A DNA stretch of 8,285 bases from an uncultured Lachnobacterium sp. (lineage in GTDB: Bacteria > Bacillota > Clostridia > Lachnospirales > Lachnospiraceae), in the NCBI GenBank assembly GCA_900548765.1, contig URLU01000095.1, positions 1 through 8,285 of the forward strand, in the 5' to 3' direction. A program made the translations under genes and the position numbers. Positions 1 through 6,126 of the stretch are shown one piece after another. Positions within the stretch are counted from its first letter, which is position 1. Every line of letters begins with the position of its first letter. The notes beneath the pieces are model-generated. The model saw nothing but the letters and a program-made list of their open reading frames with translations, was not told the DNA's origin and searched no databases.

Positions 1-1
1 G

Positions 2-406
2 GCATATTATAAGAAATTTGTGTATGTTGAGACAAGTCCGGAAGAAGCTACAGGGTTGTATGAAGAGATGACTCAAGAACAAATAGACTATTGGGTGGAG
101 CAGATAGGAAGTTATTATGAAGAATATGCGATTTTTAATGGTCATTTAATAACAAGAACTGAATATGATGATGGTGTGGCTGTTATAGATGGTAAGGTAA
201 TAGATATTGAAAATCAAGCATGTATTCGTACACGATATTTGACACCATATAATTTTATCATTTGTGCAAAATGGAATCCATTAAATGAAGCAAAATATGA
301 TAGTGATGTTCAAAAAATTTTATATGGAATCTTAAAGGGGACAAATACAATATATGATTTAGTTGATTACACTGAAAAGTTATCCAGACATAAAATGGAT
401 TCATGA
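2..406 (+). CDS. Hypothetical protein, 3' part only (gene enters from the left edge)
   Basis: The reading frame is open from base 2 to the TGA at 404-406, so 134 residues are visible and the true start lies outside the window. A GTG at 20 is in frame, but no ribosome site precedes it and coding-like sequence continues upstream of it, so it is not taken as the start. The visible part is acidic and rich in Tyr, Glu, Asp and Ile. A Glu-rich helix-like stretch (TSPEEATGLYEEMTQEQID) is followed by short beta-like strands (HLITRTEYDDGVAVIDGKVI) and a mixed C-terminus. There is no membrane helix or catalytic motif in this part. I do not recognise the family. It lies 76 bases upstream of the small membrane protein on the same strand, with no obvious terminator between them, so the two may be co-transcribed. 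The A/T-rich composition suggests accessory DNA, but this is only an impression. Confidence 0.6.
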   Translation, partial: AYYKKFVYVETSPEEATGLYEEMTQEQIDYWVEQIGSYYEEYAIFNGHLITRTEYDDGVAVIDGKVIDIENQACIRTRYLTPYNFIICAKWNPLNEAKYDSDVQKILYGILKGTNTIYDLVDYTEKLSRHKMDS

Positions 407-470
407 AAAGGAAAAAGCATAAGCTTATAAAAAGTTGTTTTAATTATATTTATATAGGAAAATTTCTAAT

Positions 471-475
471 GGAGG
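471..475 (+). promoter_or_regulatory. Ribosome binding site that fixes a TTG start
   Basis: GGAGG lies 7 bases before the TTG at 483, which is ideal spacing. The ATG at 479 is too close to this site and opens a frame of only 13 codons, so the TTG is the supported start of the small membrane protein. Confidence 0.7.
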
Positions 476-482
476 AAATGCC

Positions 483-875
483 TTGGAAGAGAATAGAGAT
501 GGCGGTTCAAAGACTATAATACAGCTCATTATTTCTGGAGGACGAGTTAATATAAGTACTGATAATGGAGTAGTTAATGCAAATCAAAACAATGAACCTA
601 AAATTATCGAAAAGCAAGTAATAATTGATAATGTATCTCAAAATTGTACTCGGAATAGAAATCGAAAGAGTGGAGAGACGGATAATGGTACAGTACTATT
701 GGGAGGATTAGTGTTAATTTTTGCAGTTGGTGTATATGTGCAATATCGTTGGCAGATTTTATTGGGGTTTATCGTCATATCTTTGCTGATAGAATTATTA
801 ACATGCACGATATATTATAAAGGGAAAAAGAATGGGATTTTGTATGATAAGAATTTACAACAAATCGGTGGTTAA
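483..875 (+). CDS. Small two-helix membrane protein with an Asn-rich N-terminal beta motif, function unknown
   Basis: This is a 130-residue protein starting at TTG behind a strong GGAGG. Residues 11-37 form a compact beta-like segment: hydrophobic TIIQLII, a Gly-Gly turn, then alternating small, polar and Asn residues (VNISTDNGVVNANQNN). A second short strand (KQVIIDNV) follows at about 44-51, then a basic Asn/Arg/Lys linker (about 55-63). Two predicted membrane helices lie at about 70-87 and 91-110, and the tail after them is short and positively charged (YYKGKKNG). By the positive-inside rule the short tail, and probably the N-terminal segment, face the cytoplasm. I do not recognise a named family. 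Short Asn/Gln-rich strand-turn-strand motifs of this kind occur in bacterial amyloid-like signalling or adaptor segments of conflict systems, but that link is inference. It is the last gene before a strong terminator and may share a transcript with the partial gene upstream. Confidence 0.65.
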   Translation: MEENRDGGSKTIIQLIISGGRVNISTDNGVVNANQNNEPKIIEKQVIIDNVSQNCTRNRNRKSGETDNGTVLLGGLVLIFAVGVYVQYRWQILLGFIVISLLIELLTCTIYYKGKKNGILYDKNLQQIGG

Positions 876-880
876 TGAGC

Positions 881-917
881 AAAAAGCCGGTTGCATTGAA
901 AAATGTACCGGCTTTTT
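881..917 (+). terminator. Rho-independent terminator after the small membrane protein
   Basis: The arms AAAAAGCCGGT (881-891) and ACCGGCTTTTT (907-917) are a perfect 11-bp inverted repeat, and the loop can pair further (CAT at 894-896 with ATG at 903-905). The stem is GC-rich in the middle with a T-run at its 3' side, and it starts 5 bases after the stop codon. The A-run on the left arm means it could also work for transcription from the other side. It separates the left-hand genes from the FUSC-like gene. Confidence 0.85.
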
Positions 918-947
918 AGTATTTATGCTTGCATTCTTATAGTTTTT

Positions 948-959
948 GAAGTACACTTC
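948..959. promoter_or_regulatory. Short dyad (GAAGT-AC-ACTTC) upstream of the FUSC-like gene
   Basis: Perfect 5-bp arms with a 2-base centre lie 33 bases before the ATG at 993, in the leader between the terminator and the gene. Its placement would suit an operator or a leader hairpin. No convincing promoter was found in 918-992: the TTGAAG at 946 with TACATT at 969 would start transcription inside the ribosome site. A dyad this short can arise by chance. Confidence 0.2.
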
Positions 960-992
960 TCTTCGCTTTACATTCAAAAAGGAGAAGAAAAA

Positions 993-2039
993 ATGACATT
1001 ATATCAGGAATTACAATTAAGTTCTGTTGGATCAAAACAATTGATTCACAGTACGACAGATAAGAAAGAAAAGAGACGACATATACTTATATACAATTTC
1101 AAAGTATATCTTGTTATGGCATTCTGCGTTGCACTTGTTACGTTATATAGTAAACTGACAGGAAATGAAAATAGTGTTGTAGGTGTAACAGTATTATTAG
1201 CACTTCTAGTGCTCAGACAGGCGGATTTTGGTATACAGACTAAGCATGGTCTTATTTCTATTGCAGGGATTTTTATGATTTTAATGGTGGGACCACGCCT
1301 TGCAAATATTCTGCCTGTATTTGGAACGTTTGCAGTTAATATCGTATGTATATTTCTACTTATGATATTGGGGTGTCATAATGTTATAATGTATAACCAT
1401 TCAACATTTGTTTTGGGATATTTATTACTTTATGGATATGATGTGAGCGGAGAATCATACAGAATGCGCGTTGTAGGCTTGGCAGTAGGTATGGCTGTAT
1501 GCATGGCCGTTTTCTATAAGAATCAGAAAAATCGCCCATATAGAAGAACATTTGTTGATTTGTTTCGTGAGTTTGATATACACTCAGCTAGAAATATATG
1601 GTATATAAAACTAACATTTATTGTGTCAAGTGCGATGCTAATAGTAACGCTTCTTGGTCTTCCACGTGCAATGTGGGCAGGAATTGCATGTATGTCAGTA
1701 TGTATTCCTTTTACACAGGACTGTCCTCCAAGAGCTGTCGACAGAGGTTTGTTTAATATTGTTGGCTGCGCTTTATTTATTGTGCTGTATCTGATTCTGC
1801 CAGAGTCCATGTACAGTATGATAGGAATTATTGGTGGAATTGGAGTGGGATACTCTGCAGGATATAAATGGCAGACAGCATTTAATACATTTGGAGCATT
1901 AGCAATAGCATCGTCATTATTTGGTATGCCTATGGCAGTAGCACTTAGAGTAGGAATAAATGTTATAGCGGCTGCATATACAGTTGTATTTAACAAACTT
2001 GCAGATTATATACATATTAAACGATGTCAGAACGCTTAA
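993..2039 (+). CDS. FUSC-family integral membrane protein (putative aromatic/organic acid exporter)
   Basis: The protein has 348 residues from the ATG at 993, which follows AAGGAGA with 7-base spacing. A longer in-frame ATG at 903 lies inside the preceding terminator stem and has no ribosome site, so it is rejected. After a charged N-terminus (about 1-33) come about six hydrophobic helices (about 36-175). A cytoplasmic basic linker (KNQKNRPYRRTFVDLFREF, about 176-194) leads to a second set of six (about 204-333). This 6+6 layout, the PPRAVDRGLFNIVG segment (245-258) with spaced arginines before a Gly-containing helix, and the final RVGINVIAAAY helix (319-329) match FUSC-like proteins (fusaric acid resistance/aromatic acid efflux family). 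The large cytoplasmic domain of some family members is absent, so this is a short form. Substrate is unknown. It lies 93 bases upstream of a flavin oxidoreductase that may act on similar acids. The family call rests on topology and a few motifs only. Confidence 0.6.
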   Translation: MTLYQELQLSSVGSKQLIHSTTDKKEKRRHILIYNFKVYLVMAFCVALVTLYSKLTGNENSVVGVTVLLALLVLRQADFGIQTKHGLISIAGIFMILMVGPRLANILPVFGTFAVNIVCIFLLMILGCHNVIMYNHSTFVLGYLLLYGYDVSGESYRMRVVGLAVGMAVCMAVFYKNQKNRPYRRTFVDLFREFDIHSARNIWYIKLTFIVSSAMLIVTLLGLPRAMWAGIACMSVCIPFTQDCPPRAVDRGLFNIVGCALFIVLYLILPESMYSMIGIIGGIGVGYSAGYKWQTAFNTFGALAIASSLFGMPMAVALRVGINVIAAAYTVVFNKLADYIHIKRCQNA

Positions 2040-2043
2040 TATG

Positions 2044-2052
2044 TGATATAAT
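2044..2052 (+). promoter_or_regulatory. Extended -10 promoter for the oxidoreductase gene
   Basis: TGATATAAT at 2044-2052 is a perfect extended -10 (TGnTATAAT), beginning just after the FUSC stop codon. No good -35 is seen 17 bases upstream, which is usual for extended -10 promoters. Transcription would start near 2059 and leave a leader of about 75 bases before the ATG at 2133. Confidence 0.5.
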
Positions 2053-2054
2053 GT

Positions 2055-2073
2055 AACGTAAGGTGTACACGTT
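2055..2073. promoter_or_regulatory. Possible operator: nested dyads at the predicted transcription start
   Basis: AACGT (2055-2059) and ACGTT (2069-2073) form a spaced inverted repeat, and the 8-bp palindrome GTGTACAC (2063-2070) lies within it. Both overlap the predicted +1 of the extended -10 promoter, which is where a repressor would bind. No regulator gene is present in the window to support this. Confidence 0.25.
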
Positions 2074-2132
2074 TTAGAATATTAAGGGAATGGAAATATA
2101 TATAGATTACATGTGATTAGGAGGAACGAACA

Positions 2133-4064
2133 ATGAATGAACATTTTCCACATTTATTTGAGCCAATTAAAATTGGTAAGACAACAGTAAAGAACAGAAT
2201 TTTTATGCCACCACTTTCTACAAATATGGCAGATAAGGGTTATGTAACAGATGCCCTTGTTGAGCATTATTCTACAAGAGCAAAAGGTGGAGTAGGACTT
2301 ATTGTAACGGAGGTTACTACAGTAGAGCCTGTTTATACATATTTGCCAGGTGATATGTCTATTTATGACGATTCATTTATTCCGGGTTGGAAAAAGCTTG
2401 TAGATGCGGTACATAAATATGATACAAAGATTTTATCTCAGTTATTCCATCCAGCATATATGGCGTTTCCAATTCCTGGGACACCACAGCTGATTGCACC
2501 TTCAAATGTAGGCCCATATTATGCTAAGTCTGCACCAAGAGCCGTAACAGTCGACGAATTACATGTTATTGTTCAACAGTTTGGTGAAGCAGCTCGTCGT
2601 GTACAGATTGCAGGTGGTGATGGAGTAGAGATTCAGTGTGCACATGCACATGGTTTGCTTGGTGGATTCTTAACTCCTCTATATAATAAGAGAACTGATG
2701 AGTACGGTGGCGATATCAATGGAAGACTTAGACTGACACTTGAAGTAATTGAAAAGATTCGTGAACTTTGTGGCGATGATTTTATTATTGATGTACGTAT
2801 CTCAGGTGATGAATACAGCGAGGGTGGTCTCACATTAAATGATATGATTTATGTGTCAAAACAGTTAGAGAAAGCTGGAGTTGACTTCATCCATGTTTCT
2901 GGAGGAAACACAATTAAGAGAGGAAGCTCAATGCCTGCACCTGGCACATCGCCAGCACCACATGCACATGCAAGTGAAGAGATTCGTAAGCATGTTAATA
3001 TTCCAGTGGCAACTGTTGCAAGAATTAATGAGCCTTGGGTAGCTGAAGAACTTATTGCAAATGGAAAGACAGATATCTGTATGATAGGACGTCCAAATCT
3101 TTGTGATAGCGAATTTGTTAATAAGGCAGCAGCAGGAAAGACAGATGATATCCGCCCATGTATCGGATGCGGACGTTGCCTTACAGGAATTATGATGGGT
3201 AACCTGATTAGCTGTACTGTAAATCCATCTGTAGAATCTGATGAAATTGAAGAAGCAGATGAGAAGAAAAAAGTTCTTGTGATTGGTGGAGGACCAGCAG
3301 GAATGGAAGCTGCTTTTGTGGCAAAGAAACGTGGTCATGAAGTAGTATTATGTGAGAAGACAGGAGAGCTTGGAGGATTATTAAGACTTGCGGCAGTTCC
3401 AATCGCAAAACAGGAGCTGTGTAAAGTAATTAAATTTATGGAACGTCGTCTTACAAATGAGGGAATCGAAGTTCGTATGAATTGTGAAGTGACACCCGAG
3501 ATGCTTGCAGGAGAATTTAAGGATTACGAGGTTATCTGCTCAACAGGTTCTGTCGCAAAAGAGATTGGACCATTTAAAGTATTCAAACAGACAATGACTG
3601 CAGATGATGTTCTTTCAGGAAGAGCTTACCCAGGCAGAAAAATTGTTGTGCTTGGAGGTGGCTCTGTAGGATGTGAGACAGCTGATTATCTTGCACCACT
3701 AATTAATGATTTATTCCCAGTAAATCGTGATATTACATTAATAGAGATGACATCATCACTTATGCCTGGTGAAGGTGGAGCTGCTAAGAGTCAGTTGACA
3801 CAGAGACTTATGCGTAAAGGCGTAAGAATAGAGTTAAATGCTCAGGTAACAAAAGTTGATGAAACAACAATCACATATGAGAAGGATGGCAAAGAGTATC
3901 ATATAGATGATGCAGATACATTGATTTTTGCTGTAGGATATGCACCTAACAAAGTAGAGAGCAAGATGGTAGATGATAGAATTCATTTCATTGGAGACTG
4001 TAACAAAGTTGGTAATCTAAAAGATGCAATTCAGGCAGCAAACAAACTTGCCAAAGAATTATAA
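2133..4064 (+). CDS. Old-yellow-enzyme type FMN/[4Fe-4S]/FAD NAD(P)H oxidoreductase (enoate reductase / 2,4-dienoyl-CoA reductase / BaiCD-like)
   Basis: The protein has 643 residues; the ATG follows AGGAGG at 8 bases. Domain order is that of the enoate reductase family. An FMN-binding TIM barrel (about 1-335) carries AHAHGLLGGFLTP (170-182), NKRTDEYGG (185-193), ISGDEYSEGG (223-232) and the phosphate-binding IGRPNL (318-323). An iron-sulfur motif follows with Cys343, 346, 349 and 361 (C-x2-C-x2-C-x11-C). Then comes an FAD/NAD(P) Rossmann pair with GGGPAG at 385-390 and GGGSVG at 508-513. The length matches BaiCD/BaiH, enoate and dienoyl-CoA reductases (about 640-670). Known members pass electrons from NAD(P)H through FAD and the cluster to FMN to reduce a C=C bond conjugated to a carbonyl. 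The exact substrate (enoate, cinnamate-like acid, dienoyl-CoA, bile acid intermediate) cannot be told from sequence. No other bai genes are nearby, so a bile acid role is not supported. It is a cytoplasmic, probably oxygen-sensitive enzyme. It has its own promoter and terminator, but may also receive readthrough from the FUSC-like gene. Confidence 0.9.
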   Translation: MNEHFPHLFEPIKIGKTTVKNRIFMPPLSTNMADKGYVTDALVEHYSTRAKGGVGLIVTEVTTVEPVYTYLPGDMSIYDDSFIPGWKKLVDAVHKYDTKILSQLFHPAYMAFPIPGTPQLIAPSNVGPYYAKSAPRAVTVDELHVIVQQFGEAARRVQIAGGDGVEIQCAHAHGLLGGFLTPLYNKRTDEYGGDINGRLRLTLEVIEKIRELCGDDFIIDVRISGDEYSEGGLTLNDMIYVSKQLEKAGVDFIHVSGGNTIKRGSSMPAPGTSPAPHAHASEEIRKHVNIPVATVARINEPWVAEELIANGKTDICMIGRPNLCDSEFVNKAAAGKTDDIRPCIGCGRCLTGIMMGNLISCTVNPSVESDEIEEADEKKKVLVIGGGPAGMEAAFVAKKRGHEVVLCEKTGELGGLLRLAAVPIAKQELCKVIKFMERRLTNEGIEVRMNCEVTPEMLAGEFKDYEVICSTGSVAKEIGPFKVFKQTMTADDVLSGRAYPGRKIVVLGGGSVGCETADYLAPLINDLFPVNRDITLIEMTSSLMPGEGGAAKSQLTQRLMRKGVRIELNAQVTKVDETTITYEKDGKEYHIDDADTLIFAVGYAPNKVESKMVDDRIHFIGDCNKVGNLKDAIQAANKLAKEL

Positions 4065-4093
4065 GATAGAGAACTATAAGATAAAAGGTGATG

Positions 4094-4130
4094 ACCCATC
4101 AGTGCAAAAGTACTGATGGGTTATTTTTAT
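4094..4130 (+). terminator. Rho-independent terminator after the oxidoreductase
   Basis: ACCCATCAGT (4094-4103) pairs perfectly with ACTGATGGGT (4112-4121). A G-T and a C-G pair extend the stem to a 4-base AAAA loop (4106-4109). The T-rich tail TATTTTTATTTC follows directly. It lies 30 bases after the stop codon and isolates the oxidoreductase from the Na/Pi cotransporter. Confidence 0.9.
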
Positions 4131-4203
4131 TTCTTTATACACATTTTACATAGCCCTGTTAAGTTATTTTTGTAATAAAAGTATTGTAAATGAGGTAAAA
4201 TCT

Positions 4204-5937
4204 ATGACTATTTTTAATGTGTTATCAATGATTGGAGGCTTGTCCCTGTTTCTGTATGGAATGTCAGCTATGGGAGATGGGCTTGCAAAGATGGCTGGAG
4301 GAAAGCTGGAAGCAATTCTTGAAAAGCTCACTTCAAAAAAGATATTTGCAGTTCTTTTGGGAGCTGGCGTGACAGCAATTATTCAGTCTTCATCTGCTAC
4401 GACAGTTATGGTAGTTGGTTTTGTAAACTCAGGAATTATGAAGCTGACTCAAGCTGTGGGAATTATAATGGGTGCCAATGTCGGTACAACTATTACTTCA
4501 TGGATGCTGTCACTTACAGGTACAGAGGGAAGCAATCTTTGGATTCAGTTATTAAAACCAACATCATTTTCACCTATCCTTGCAGCAATAGGAATTATTC
4601 TTATTATGGTATCAAAGGATGAAAGCAGAAAAAAGGATGTGGGAAACATCCTTTTGGGATTTGCAATTCTTATGTTTGGTATGGAAGCTATGAGCCAGTC
4701 AGTAGCACCATTGGCGGAGGATGCAAGTTTTGCAAGACTTTTTACTAAATTCTCTAATCCTTTGCTTGGAGTGCTTGTAGGTGCTGTTCTTACTGCTATA
4801 ATTCAAAGCTCTTCAGCGTCTGTAGGTATATTGCAGGCTTTGTGCTCAACTGGTGCAGTAAGCTATTCTGCAGCACTACCTATTATGGGACAGAATATAG
4901 GAACCTGTATTACGTCTATTATTTCATCAGTTGGTGCCAAAAAAAATGCAAAGAGAGCAGCCGCAATCCATCTATTTTTTAATGTAATAGGTACAACACT
5001 TTTTATGATTGTTTTCTACAGTTTAAATAGGATTGTTTCATTTGCTTTTTTGAGTGATTCGGCAAATGCAGCAGGTATAGCAGTAATTCATAGTTTGTTC
5101 AATATAGGATGTTGTATTATTCTGTATCCATTTTCCAATCTGCTTGTAAAGCTGGCTACAATAGTTATTCCAGATGGTATTGAAGAAAAAGAAGAACAGG
5201 ATGACAAGGAAATGCTTGCGCTTGATGATAGATTTTTGGAAAGTCCTGCTTTTGCTATGGAGATATGTAGAAATGCGTCAAGGCAGATGGCTATTGAAAC
5301 CATGGGTGCGATTACGCTCGCACTTGAAGTGGCCAATGAATATGACAAGAAAAAAGCAGCTAAGGTTTATAAACTTGAGGAAAAAGTAGATCATTATGAG
5401 GATAAGCTAGGCTCATATCTTGTCAGATTATCATCGAAAAATCTATCAAAGTCAGATAGTGAGAGTTTATCTGTTATGTTACATGGAATGAGTGATTTCG
5501 AGAAAATATTGGATCATGCCATAAATATTGTAGAGTCGGCAAAAGAGATGAATGACAGGAAACTTGTTTTTTCCAAAAAGGCAAAGTTTGAAATGGAATC
5601 AATTACAAGAGCAGTGCATGATATTGTAGTAAAAACAGTCGACGTGTTTAATAGCGAAAATGTTGACGAGGCAATTCACATTGAACCACTTGAAGACGTT
5701 ATTGATGGTCTGACAAAAGATATTAAACAGAATCATGTAAGACGACTTACAAAAGGAAAATGTACGATTGAGCTTGGTGTGATATTGGAGGATGTGCTTA
5801 CAAACTTAGAGAGAGTTTCAGACCATTGTTCTAACGTGGCTGTTGAGATGGTTGCTATACATGATGGTGGATATGATACTCATGAAATATTTAATTCCAT
5901 GTCTAAGCATTCCACCGTGCGTTTAAAAGTTTTCTAA
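4204..5937 (+). CDS. Na+/phosphate cotransporter with C-terminal PhoU-like domain (NptA/YjbB type)
   Basis: The protein has 577 residues; the ATG is preceded by GAGGT at 7 bases. The membrane part (about 1-325) holds the two inverted Na/Pi-cotransporter repeats. The first has QSSSATT at 61-67 and GANVGTT at 90-96; the second has QSSSASV at 201-207 and GQNIGT at 229-234. The QSSS motifs are the family's substrate/Na+-binding signature. Residues about 345-560 form a PhoU-like helical bundle with acidic motifs LEEKVDHYED (near 391-400) and LERVSDHCSN (near 535-544). It should move phosphate with Na+ across the cytoplasmic membrane, with the PhoU part as a cytoplasmic regulatory domain. No clear promoter is seen in 4137-4203. 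From memory, homologues continue some 25-30 residues after the YDTHE-type segment. Here the protein ends after 17 residues, and the last few (STVRLKVF) fall where an ATTCCACCG copy of the IS30 end motif begins, so the C-terminus may be altered. Confidence 0.9.
   Translation: MTIFNVLSMIGGLSLFLYGMSAMGDGLAKMAGGKLEAILEKLTSKKIFAVLLGAGVTAIIQSSSATTVMVVGFVNSGIMKLTQAVGIIMGANVGTTITSWMLSLTGTEGSNLWIQLLKPTSFSPILAAIGIILIMVSKDESRKKDVGNILLGFAILMFGMEAMSQSVAPLAEDASFARLFTKFSNPLLGVLVGAVLTAIIQSSSASVGILQALCSTGAVSYSAALPIMGQNIGTCITSIISSVGAKKNAKRAAAIHLFFNVIGTTLFMIVFYSLNRIVSFAFLSDSANAAGIAVIHSLFNIGCCIILYPFSNLLVKLATIVIPDGIEEKEEQDDKEMLALDDRFLESPAFAMEICRNASRQMAIETMGAITLALEVANEYDKKKAAKVYKLEEKVDHYEDKLGSYLVRLSSKNLSKSDSESLSVMLHGMSDFEKILDHAINIVESAKEMNDRKLVFSKKAKFEMESITRAVHDIVVKTVDVFNSENVDEAIHIEPLEDVIDGLTKDIKQNHVRRLTKGKCTIELGVILEDVLTNLERVSDHCSNVAVEMVAIHDGGYDTHEIFNSMSKHSTVRLKVF
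5909..5917. repeat. Extra copy of the IS30 end core (ATTCCACCG) in the 3' end of the Na/Pi gene
   Basis: ATTCCACCG here is identical to the core of the left terminal repeat at 6057-6065 and in the same orientation, and is followed by TGC where the left end has GCC. It lies 145 bases outside the IS and overlaps the last Na/Pi codons. It may be the remnant of a second IS end or chance, since nine bases is short. Confidence 0.3.
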
Positions 5938-5950
5938 AATCGAATGATTT

Positions 5951-5981
5951 TTGAGAAAAAAAGCTGGATTTCTGTTATAAT
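5951..5981 (+). promoter_or_regulatory. Orphan promoter between the Na/Pi gene and the IS element
   Basis: TTGAGA (5951-5956) and TATAAT (5976-5981) are separated by 19 bases, and the -10 has an upstream TG (TGtTATAAT), so it is an extended -10 site. No supported gene follows on the + strand before the IS at about 6054. In its present place it reads into the IS, antisense to the transposase. Before the insertion it may have served pyk or a lost feature. The stretch 5982-6053 holds only a 16-codon ORF without a ribosome site. Confidence 0.5.
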
Positions 5982-6045
5982 CATAGTAATTCATGGCGAA
6001 ATTCTCTGTTTTTCTGTACGGCAAACAAGCCACTGGAAGGTAGTA

Positions 6046-6107
6046 TGTCAGACTAAATTCCACCGGCCACATTCAAAAAATGTGAAAAGTTTACTTCCAG
6101 TCTGACA
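6046..6107. repeat. Inverted repeat flanking the left IS end
   Basis: TGTCAGACT (6046-6054) and AGTCTGACA (6099-6107) are perfect 9-bp complements around 44 bases. The inner hairpin CACATT (6068-6073)/AATGTG (6079-6084) with loop CAAAA lies between them. The structure spans the left terminal repeat, lies just past the transposase stop codon, and may fold at the 3' end of its transcript. The outer arm falls outside the assigned IS bound, so the true edge may lie near 6046. Confidence 0.45.
6054..6068. repeat. IS30 left terminal inverted repeat
   Basis: TAAATTCCACCGGCC matches the complement of 7542-7556 at 14 of 15 positions. It is the end distal to the transposase start (the 3' side of the gene). 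Confidence 0.7.
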
Positions 6108-6126
6108 GCAGATTTCTTTAATGAAT

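Noticed and set aside
903..992. 30-codon N-terminal extension of the FUSC-like gene from the ATG at 903
   Set aside because: That ATG lies inside the terminator hairpin at 881-917 and lacks a ribosome site; the ATG at 993 has AAGGAGA at ideal spacing.
2133..4064. Assignment of the oxidoreductase as a bile acid gene (baiCD or baiH)
   Set aside because: Length and domains fit, but no other bai genes are present and the broader enoate reductase family shares the same architecture, so a symbol is not justified.
5993..6043. 16-codon ORF (MAKFSVFLYGKQATGR) downstream of the orphan promoter
   Set aside because: No ribosome binding site and no coding signal beyond chance; it is too short to support.
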